Of a stretch of 64,000 nucleotides of DNA, positions 56,336 through 64,000 are shown one piece after another. Source of the stretch: Oncomelania hupensis (taxonomy: Eukaryota > Mollusca > Gastropoda > Littorinimorpha > Pomatiopsidae); contig CM072511.1 in NCBI GenBank assembly GCA_036898135.1, positions 163,199,564 through 163,263,563 of the forward strand. The letters are read 5' to 3'. Made by a program: the position numbers and the translations under genes. Positions within the stretch are counted from its first letter, which is position 1; every line of letters starts with the position of its first letter. The notes under the pieces were generated by a model. The model was not told the DNA's origin. It made no database searches and saw only the letters and a program-made list of their open reading frames with translations.

Positions 56336-57870
56336 TGTCACGTGGGGTTTATGGGCTCTGCACAATGGAATTATGGACCCTCACGTTTATTCGGTGGGAA
56401 CTGCTAGTAGGTCACCCTATGAATTACTTTAATAAATTTATTTGTTTAGCTCGTTCTGTGTTAAGGTTGGGGTACAGAAATAGATAGAAAAATGGTAAAA
56501 GATTACTGTCACACTAGCTTTCACACGGCTATGAATCATATGTAGTCCAGCCACTTGATAACAGTTAAAATCACACATTTATTTCTTCTACTCTATACAA
56601 GATTCTCTAAGTACTAATCTACTTTAAAACGTCTCTTTCAATGCAAATAGTTCGATCGCTGATAGTCTAGGCAGCTGTTATTTCTTCCTCGGGCACTTTG
56701 CTATAAGTTTATGTAGATTTGGACTACTGTGGTCCGTTTTACAGTTTCTGAAGAGTTGGACTACTGTGGTCCTGTTATGATCAGTTTAAGTGCACTTCTG
56801 GGGGTACACTTAACTTTCTTATGGTGCGGTCGAAGTCCTTCTGTGAGGTAGCTTCTGGTACACCTTTGTAGTTGTGTAGTTGGGTTCCCTTGCCACGCTG
56901 TGGGGTCTGACAGGGTGTCTTTCAAGGCAGCTCTTTCCGTCTTGTGCGGTAGAGTCTCCTGATCCAACTAGTCGTTTCTGTGGAGTGGGGTGCACAGGAT
57001 AGCTCGGGATAGCTCGGGATAGCTCGCCTGCTCGTCTGTAATATAAGAGACGAAATTCTGCACAACCCTGAATAATCGGTTTGTGCAGAGCGTCTCACTG
57101 AAAGCCAAGTAGCCCTCAGTGATAGCTCCACATCTCTATACATAAGCGACGAACATTCTGCTACTTCCGGGTTCCACTGGAATCTCACTCTAAATTCCTA
57201 TACATACATAAATATCAATCGTGTCTAACTATACACATACAGAATTAATAATAATATAAACATTCCGTGGTACAACCACTGGTCTGCAAACATACATATA
57301 AGTTAAACAACAGTGGTTCCGTACGGGATACAACATGGCGGCGCAACCGGTCGTGTTTCACCTCGTGGTAGGCTCTTCCACGTGGTCCCGCAAATTCGGA
57401 TTAACAATTCACATTTATGCATAGCAAATTCCACAAACATAATTTCAACAATAATATAAATATATCACGATGAAACAGAAGGGTGTTCATTTACCTGTTT
57501 GACAAGTTCAGGCCCGTGATGACTTGAGAGAATTCTAAGATTTCAAAGTCCTGCTTCCTGGTCTATGAGTGTAGAGATTTCTCTAGCTGTGGAGATGTTG
57601 ACTCTACCTCGTCTCACACACGACTGATTCAAACTGTGCTAAGATCTGACACAGTCAAACTGCTCTACCCACTGAGCCTGCTTCTGATTGGTTAAAACGG
57701 TCCGATTCAAAGCTCAAGTGCTGACTCACTGCGATGTGGGTGGCTCGCTCGCCGTGTGTGGTCTGCTGTGTAATTTAATTGCTGCTGTGTTATAGTCTAA
57801 CTTCTAAAGTTACAAGTACTACACATGGCTAAATAGTAATAAGCAGAGTTAAACTAGCCAATTCATGACA
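56336..57870 (-). repeat. LTR (5' LTR of the minus-strand element)
   Basis: Same 1,535-bp sequence as 49737-51271, offset 6,599 bp. It should drive minus-strand transcription. A splice-donor-like CAG|GTAAATG occurs on the minus strand at 57497-57490. Confidence 0.95.
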
Positions 57871-57875
57871 AGCAC
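57871..57875. repeat. Target-site duplication of LTR element, right
   Basis: agcac, matching 49732-49736. Confidence 0.9.
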
Positions 57876-58109
57876 TGAGGTGGTTGTTCATCGTTGATCC
57901 TCACCTGATCGCCTATATCTGTACTCCAGTAATTACAGCTATATGTGTACCAATATGGAGTGTTGGGTACGGCGGCATAGAGCTTAGTGGTGAAAGAGAC
58001 GGCAAAAGCAATTGAAGCATTGACTGTTAATTAAGCCGTAACAATGCTTGCAGGGGTTTTAAAGTTCAAGGCTGACGGCTGGAGTCGTGATCCTAATGTA
58101 ATGGAAAGC

Positions 58110-58275
58110 GCCCGCTCCTACTCCGATCAGATGAGAATGAAAGTATAAACCGAGGTTTTGTATGTGAACGCGTGTATTATATCGCACAGACTTTAAAGAT
58201 CCTAGACGGGTGAGTGTCAACTACATAAATACACCTTGCGTGCACTAGGTCCCTTTCCCCGCTCATTCTAGATGG
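58110..58275 (+). mobile_element. Partial SINE (GCGCCTTGAGCAGC family)
   Basis: Head-proximal body: gagaatgaaagtataaaccg, cagactttaaagatcctaga, then an abrupt end near gatggagctcagttgtc. Confidence 0.6.
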
Positions 58276-58332
58276 AGCTCAGTTGTCAAAGGAGTCATGC
58301 GATGCGCTTACGTCAGCAAGTAGGCGTCAGCG

Positions 58333-58535
58333 TCCCCGGCCTGCGTGGGATGCTTTTATTGTACAGTGACCGGCTGGTGGAGTGCCTTCAGTGTTACCAC
58401 TGGGGTTGTTTCGGCAGATCTTTTATATGGATTAGTGATGAGACCTCTTTCAGCCAACTTGTGGTCTTGATTTTGTGGTCTTGATTCGGCTCTGTTCAGT
58501 CCGCAGGGGCATGAATAACGTCTAACTAACTACAT
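58333..58535 (+). mobile_element. 3' third of the ~570-bp retroposon
   Basis: Starts at ccggcctgcgtgggatgctt and ends tcagtccgcaggggcatgaa plus a short CTAA tail. A 5'-truncated, diverged copy. Confidence 0.7.
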
Positions 58536-58842
58536 TTTTAGAGCAGACACCTTTATGACGTGCCTTTTACACAAACTTGTATTATGTACTGTTTTACGTT
58601 GTAACATTACTATCCAGGTGTAGTAATATCAGTGAACACCTGGGTTGGAATTGGACTGTGTGGAAGCAATAACCAGCCAAGCGATGACTGGCTTCTTTAA
58701 ACTTGACCGTTAGTCATCGGAGAAGCACAGTGCGGTGCACGGGGAACATTCTTACAGACGCACGCCTTGCTGGTGGGGCCTGTGTGACGTTGGCCGTTGT
58801 TGACGTTATTGGTGTTCACAGACTTACGTATATTATTACTAT

Positions 58843-59250
58843 TATTGAGGATTTTTATAGCGCACTTATCTCGCCGTACTTGACCAGGCGCTGGCCGATA
58901 CAGGATCTAACTCAAACCGCCCGAGACGACCACCCGCAGCCTTTGGGCGCATGGTCTGACGCCCGGACAACTGAGCACTATCCTGGCCAGCCAGGGAGGG
59001 GGGAGAAGGACCAAGTGCATGCTGGATGTGTTCTTGTTACCGGCACTCACCCGTCTAGGACATGAGCGGCAGGATCTTTAAAGTCCGTTATGATGGAATG
59101 TATGCGACACACAGACTAGACCTCGGTTTATACTCTCATCCGAAGGAGTAGGGAACGGGAGTAAAGTGTCTTTCCCAGGGACACAACACAATGGCCCGGA
59201 CAGGGCTCGAACCCGGGACCTTCAGATCCGCAAGCCAAAGCACTACCATC
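58843..59250 (-). mobile_element. SINE (GCGCCTTGAGCAGC family), near full-length
   Basis: Aligned along its length with 545-957: head at 59250-59185 with gggttcgagcc B box, 3' domain at 58856-58910. It differs by small indels. Confidence 0.7.
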
Positions 59251-59263
59251 GTTCGTTCGTTAT

Positions 59264-59286
59264 TAGATTAACGTCCCCGGACACGC
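59264..59286 (-). repeat. SINE 3'-end fragment
   Basis: agattaacgtccccggacac, truncated form of the domain at 13441-13476. Confidence 0.4.
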
Positions 59287-59299
59287 ATTTTGGGCGTTT

Positions 59300-59492
59300 C
59301 TGCGACAGCGATGCTTCCCTTCGCTGTATTGGCCTGGTACAACGATGACCCAGGTTCGAATCCCGGGTTAGGCAAGACAAAATTGCTATTTGTGACCGTT
59401 AATGTTAGCAATGTGTTTGCTCTGGTGGCTCAAAGTTGATTTAGGTCCCTACGTCCTCTTCTGTGGTATGGTTTTCCATAGGGCCAATGATC
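59300..59492 (+). mobile_element. tRNA-derived SINE, relative of 32118-32345
   Basis: B-box ccaggttcgaatcccggg at 59351-59367, then a body whose reverse complement matches the 32118-32345 body (gtagggacctaaatcaac). The A-box region is degenerate. Confidence 0.5.
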
Positions 59493-59499
59493 GACGACA

Positions 59500-59616
59500 G
59501 AGAGACAGACAGAGGGAGATAGACAGACAGAAATAAATTCAGAAAGACAGAGAGAGACTGACAGCCAGAGAGAGAGAGAAAGACAAAGAGACAGAGAGAC
59601 TGACCGACAGAGAGAG

Positions 59617-59683
<67 letters not shown>

Positions 59684-59688
59684 GAGAC

Positions 59689-59720
<32 letters not shown>

Positions 59721-59730
59721 TGACAGACAT
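59500..59730. repeat. (GA)n/(GACA)n microsatellite
   Basis: Purine-pyrimidine tract of gaga and gaca units; serine- and valine-rich minus frames are artefacts. Confidence 0.9.
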
Positions 59731-60490
59731 ATGTACGGACGAAAAGGATAAAAGCGAAACCGTGCGAGATCAGAAGAAGAATGAGAATAATGGGTTTGGG
59801 GAAAGTGGTTGGATGGGAATGAGAGGGAGGGATATGAGGAGGGGAGGGGGGTTGGGGGGGGGGGGGCGCTAGCGTTTAAATCTGCGTTGTGGATTCGTGC
59901 AGCGCTGTGGGTTGAAGGAAAGACAGGGGAGACAAATCGTTATCTTGCGTCAACAGATAACAGCCAGGGCAAAGTCGTTTGATGTGTGTCAGCAGGAGCA
60001 CGTGAGGTCACGGCCAGATGCCAAAGGTCACGGTCGCAGAGAACGTAATTGCTCTCACTACGGATGCACACAATGCAACTTGCACAACTGCAACACATGC
60101 GTGTGCGATTAGGCCTACAAGGCACACTATGTGTGTGGGTGTGGGTGTGGGTGTGTGTGTGCGTAAGTGTGTGTGTATGTGTGTGTGTTATTTCTTCTAG
60201 GCCTATTATAATAACATAGACTTTCAAAACCTCTAGAATTGTATTCAATTAAGGTTTTAGGGTATAGCGTATCTTGCATAATCTGCCCTAAAACGTTAGC
60301 CTAACAGAGCTACGTTAGCCTAATGGGCATTTTCCTCCAAACCACAAATCAGGCTCAAAGCGCGGCGATCTGTACCAACATACGCGCTCACATGTTAATA
60401 CACACTCCTACAAGCATAACAAACACGTATTAAACACTCCAACCTGTGTTGTCTTATTTATGGTTTTATTTACTTTTACCGTTCTTATAT
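59731..60490. other. No gene seen; G run and (GT)n tract
   Basis: G-rich run at 59838-59868 and GT-rich tract at 60129-60190; otherwise unassigned. Confidence 0.4.
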
Positions 60491-61234
60491 TCACAACTTT
60501 CCGGCACCTCTCAAAAAAACTCGTGGGTATCGCCATTATAAATTAAAACGAGGTTAGAATGAAACCAAGTTCCGGTCTAGCTTGTTTTGCTTTTATCAAA
60601 GCTTGATGCGTGACTTTTAAATATGGCAAATTGCCGAAAACGACGATTGTTAGAGCCAGAAAACGAGTGGGATAAGTATAAAAACGATGGAGGAAGTACA
60701 TGCTCAGTGAAAGGATGCAAAAAACATTCGTAGAGGCCTGTATTTGTGGCGACTTCGGAGGTGCGTCGATCATCGACAGAAAGTGAAACAGGACCTGAAG
60801 ACTCTTGTAGTTTTCCATAGCTTCGCCGTCGCAATCTTCACAAAACACGAAGTAGTTGACTATGTTAGGCGAGCGTTGTGGCCAAGTGGGCTAAGGCGGG
60901 ACTAACTTGCCTTGTCCACAAGCCAGAAACCAATGGCGCCTGACAGGTGTGGGTTCGAGCCTGCATCTGGGCGTTATGTTTTTCCGAATATTTTTCAAAA
61001 ATTCACAAATAATGTTAGGTAGGTAGGGTTTAGGCGCGCCACTGGCGATAGAGAGGGATAATGAACTGCAGCAAAAAAAAAAAGTGAGGGTACGATACAG
61101 GTGGCCAGTGACACATGTTTTTATTCTTGAATATTTGGAAATAACTCACTAAAACACGCGGAGAAAGAAACCGGAAGTATGTTTCATTGAGGGGATTCCC
61201 GTTGGTGCATAGGATAGCAGAAAAGTGTGAATAG
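60491..61234. repeat. ~700-bp composite repeat with tRNA-like segment, copy 2
   Basis: Colinear with 42212-42890. It has a ~20-bp extra segment near 60668-60690 and a ~60-bp extra segment near 61085-61160. The tRNA-like portion is at 60866-60968. Confidence 0.7.
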
Positions 61235-61537
61235 CGCTATTATTTCTAGCTCAAGAGCTGCTCAAGGCGCTGTCCCATACAGCATCTAATTGAAGCTGCC
61301 CGAGGCGTCCATTAGCTGCCGTGGGCGCACGGTTCTGTCGCTCAGACGACTGAGCACAATCCTAGGCGACGGAGGTTGTGGGGACAAAAGGAAAACTATA
61401 CCCTGAAACAACCACCCCACTGCATGATAGCAACAGAGAGATGGCCAGTGCTCACAGCCAATGTTTATGTCGAATCGAACCCGCAGCCTATGTAACACCA
61501 GCTAGCCGCTTTACCACTTGAGCTATCCCCATGCTGT
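61232..61537 (-). mobile_element. SINE with tRNA-like head and GCGCCTTGAGCAGC 3' domain
   Basis: Minus head at 61537-61470 (gggatagctcaagtggtaaa; ctgcgggttcgattcg), body, then cagcgccttgagcagctctt gagc at 61270-61245. A variant of the 545-957 family directly abutting the ~700-bp repeat. Confidence 0.65.
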
Positions 61538-61618
61538 AAAGGCTTGGAGGCGGCTTTTAGAAGACCGAAATCGAACTCTTTTGATCTGAGAACTGTAGGA
61601 TAGACGGCATCCAATACC

Positions 61619-61779
61619 ATTATTGAAGGAAGGAAGGAAGGAAACCGGAGCACGTGCAGAAGACCCTCGGTGTCCTGAAGAGTCCCGTACCTAAGTCACG
61701 TTGGTTCGTCCTATGCGGGGTTCAAACCCGCGAACCATAATAGATCAGCACCCTATCCACTGTGCTACCTTGAGAGAGT
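61619..61779 (-). mobile_element. tRNA-derived SINE with (TTCC)n tail
   Basis: Minus strand: caaggtagcacagtggatag (A-box region), cgcgggtttgaaccccgc (B-box region), then ctccggtttccttccttcct. Shares its 3' end with 45411-45512. Confidence 0.65.
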
Positions 61780-62309
61780 AAGAGAGGGAGGGTGTTAGAG
61801 TTAAAACGGCTAACTAACTAACTAACTAACTAACTAACATGTAGATAGATAACGATAAGTGTTCTTACCTGTCCATTGTAGGAAGTATCAGTCAGCAGAG
61901 CGACGATTGCAGGTTGACGTAATAATCCATTGTCTGCTCCACCACGGTCAGCACTTATCCACGCGGTTATCCACAGTTAATTCACAGTTATCCACACGCT
62001 GCTAGGTTATCCAATACTATCCACTTTAATCCTCACTATTAGGCACAGGTGGCAGCACTCCGTATCACCAAAACTGGTCCATACACCTATCTGCAGTGTA
62101 TTTCAACAGTTGATCCACGGATTATGTGTCGATAGTTTTCACACTATCATCTTTAATTAACCATCACTATATGACGTAGTTTAAATTTTTGTCCTTTAAA
62201 ATGACGTCACGAATAATCCTCAGATCCCAGGACTTAAAAAAAAAAATTGGTTAACTTAAGTCACTTTAGCTGCGTCATTTGCAATTACGTTTCCACTTCC
62301 TTTTCATAC
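61780..62309. other. No gene seen; (CTAA)n and ttatccac words
   Basis: (CTAA)n at 61809-61838. 61955-62125 is rich in ttatccac words without a regular period. Otherwise unassigned. Confidence 0.4.
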
Positions 62310-62355
62310 ACACACATACACACACACAAACACACACACAACCACCACCCACCAC

Positions 62356-62400
<45 letters not shown>
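62310..62400. repeat. (CA)n microsatellite
   Basis: Ca pairs with one accacc interruption block. Confidence 0.9.
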
Positions 62401-62404
<4 letters not shown>

Positions 62405-62754
62405 GCTGCCCGGCAGCAACAGAGCTATGTTTAAACTAAGCTTTAAAATTCTTTATTTTAAAAAAATGTAACCAACATTTGATCTAAAAGCTATACGCGG
62501 TACTTTACATTAGTATTTTAATCTTTACGCCGTCCTGTACCCAAGCTGCGAACTAGGAGAAATTGGACACCGTCTGCCCCGAGTGACGATCAGTTGACAG
62601 GTAAATCAAGCAGCCCTATTCATTTGCAATTGCACGGAATGCATATCATACCTCCTTCAATGACACTTACAACACAGGTGATCCCACATAATTACACATT
62701 CGGAAGAATACAAACACGGACTGTGAATCGAGACACTACAGTAAAGTAGGGTAA

Positions 62755-62835
62755 ATTGTTTCTTACACAGCGCATTTATCAGCGCAAAGAACTACTTAAG
62801 GCGCTGGTCAAAATCAATGATCTAATTCACTGCTT
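62755..62835 (-). mobile_element. SINE 3'-domain fragment, diverged
   Basis: Minus strand reads agcgccttaagtagttcttt gcgc, like the GCGCCTTGAGCAGC terminal domain but with several changes. Confidence 0.4.
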
Positions 62836-62889
62836 CGCTAGTAATTCTTTGCCAAGTTCAGACAAATTATCCGTTCACCTACATCGTTC

Positions 62890-63850
62890 TTAATCAAACG
62901 TTGAATGTAGAATGTTCACTCATACTGGTGTGAGTCAAACTTTACATACAGCTATGTCCACTTAGATGTATTTTAGTCAAACATTGAATACAGCCGTGTC
63001 CACTTACAATGTTCTTAGCCAAAGATTGAATTCAACTGTACTAACACATTGTTCTTAGCCTTGAATACAGATGTGTTCACTTATATTGTTCTTAGTCAAA
63101 CATTGAATACAGCTGTATTCACTTGCATTGTTCTTAAACGTTGAATAAGCTGTGTTCACATACATTGTTCTTAGTCAAACATTGAACTCAGGTGTGTTCA
63201 CTTAAAAGAAAGTTATATTGCTCTTAGCCAAAGGTTGAATTCAGCTGTGTTCACTTATATTGTTCTTATTTCTTAATACAGCTGTGTGTTCACATATATT
63301 GTACTTATTATTGAATACACTTGTGTTCACTTATATTGTTCTTAGTATTGAATACAGCTGTGTCCACTAATATTGTTTTTAGCATTGGATACAGCTGTGT
63401 ATTCACTTTTAAAGATCTTAGTCAAACATTGAATACAACTGTGTATTCACTTTTAAAGATCTTAGTCAAACATTGAATACAACTGTGTATTCACTTTTAA
63501 AGATCTTAGTCAAACATTGAATATAACTGTGTATTCACTTTCAAAGATCTTAGTCAAACATTGAATATAACTGTGTATTCACTTTTAAAGATCTTAGTCA
63601 AACATTGAATACAACTGTGTATTCACTTTTAAAGATCTTAGTCAAACATTGAATACAACTGTGTATTCACTTTTAAAGATCTTAGTCAAACATTGAATAT
63701 AACTGTGTATTCACTTTCAAAGATCTTAGTCAAACATTGAATACAGCTGCGTATTCACTTTTAAAGATCTTAGTCAAACATTGAATACAGCAGATTACAG
63801 CTGTTTCTTTACTTTTAAAGATCTTAGTCAAACACTGAATACAGCTTGCA
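62890..63850. repeat. 44-bp minisatellite, degenerate left, homogeneous right
   Basis: Units of a ttagtcaaacattgaataca / actgtgtattcactttta pattern. From 63402 to 63845 about ten units are regular at 44 bp with few changes. From 62890 to 63400 about eleven units are shorter and variable (gttcttag in place of aagatcttag). Confidence 0.9.
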
Positions 63851-64000
63851 TCATCAGGCGCACTGTTAAGCGCCACAGATAAATAGGCATATGATGGCCC
63901 TAATTCAGAGTCAAAGCTCGGCGATCTATTATATGCAATCTTACAATACATACACAACAAATACACATTCAGCACTGAAACATGTGACGTAAAAGTGCGT

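Larger units (their letters stand above)
49737..57870 (-). mobile_element. Complete Gmr1-like Ty3/gypsy LTR retrotransposon
   Basis: An 8,134-bp element: two 1,535-bp LTRs, a 5,064-bp interior and an agcac TSD. A candidate primer-binding site is at 56311-56328: the plus-strand tcctagctaggctcgcca is tRNA 3'-end-like, ending CCA, 7 bp from the 5' LTR. A purine-rich tract (minus-strand ttgagggagcc) precedes the 3' LTR at 51272-51282. The single gag-pol frame has integrase before reverse transcriptase. Such an order in a gypsy-type pol is described for Gmr1-like elements (first reported from fish and other deuterostomes). Matching LTRs and an intact frame point to a very recent insertion. Confidence 0.93.

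Noticed and set aside
60543..60848. 101-codon frame shared with 42265-42554, possibly a degenerate zinc-finger (tgctcagtgaaaggatgc on the plus strand)
   Set aside because: The plus-strand Cys-x4-Cys start meets a stop within a few codons, and the minus frame shows no known motif.

Overview
The window reads as repeat-rich, gene-poor genomic DNA of an invertebrate animal, most likely a mollusc or another lophotrochozoan (inference). The signs are animal-type non-LTR retrotransposons, a Ty3/gypsy-class LTR element, tRNA- and 5S-derived SINEs, very dense di- and trinucleotide microsatellites, several minisatellites and scattered TTAGGG-like (animal telomere-type) motifs. There are no bacterial-style operons, ribosome binding sites or CRISPR. 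I found no host protein-coding gene I could defend; every convincing coding region belongs to a mobile element.

Layout. 1-14.4 kb: SINEs, an inverted-repeat family with telomere-like cores, a 20-bp minisatellite split by a LINE fragment, L2/CR1-type and RTE-like LINE remnants, large microsatellites and a 775-bp fold-back element. 14.7-18.0 kb: an apparently intact 3.3-kb RTE-like LINE, inserted in the (TAA)n tail of an older L2/CR1-type LINE (18.2-18.7 kb). 18.7-22.0 kb: a 20-bp satellite array broken by a non-autonomous retroposon. 22.5-23.2 kb: a fold-back element built of self-complementary units. 23.7-49.7 kb: many copies of a ~570-bp retroposon family without a recognised coding region, a 5S-rRNA-derived SINE in two identical copies, a candidate solo LTR, a pentanucleotide satellite, a nested LINE-in-LINE insertion and a near-perfect 251-bp palindrome. 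49.7-57.9 kb: a complete 8,134-bp LTR retrotransposon with indistinguishable 1,535-bp LTRs, a 5-bp target duplication and one uninterrupted 1,509-codon gag-pol frame. Its domain order is gag-protease-integrase-RT-RNase H, i.e. a Gmr1-like Ty3/gypsy element with a copia-like order. 57.9-64 kb: more SINEs, a second copy of a ~700-bp repeat first seen at 42.2 kb, and a 44-bp minisatellite.

How the parts work together. The intact RTE-like LINE and seven truncated or decayed relatives form one family ending in (GGATA)n. The LTR element encodes its own proteins. The SINEs and the ~570-bp family have no proteins of their own and must be moved by machinery encoded elsewhere. Several insertions are nested with clear target-site duplications, so relative ages can be read directly.
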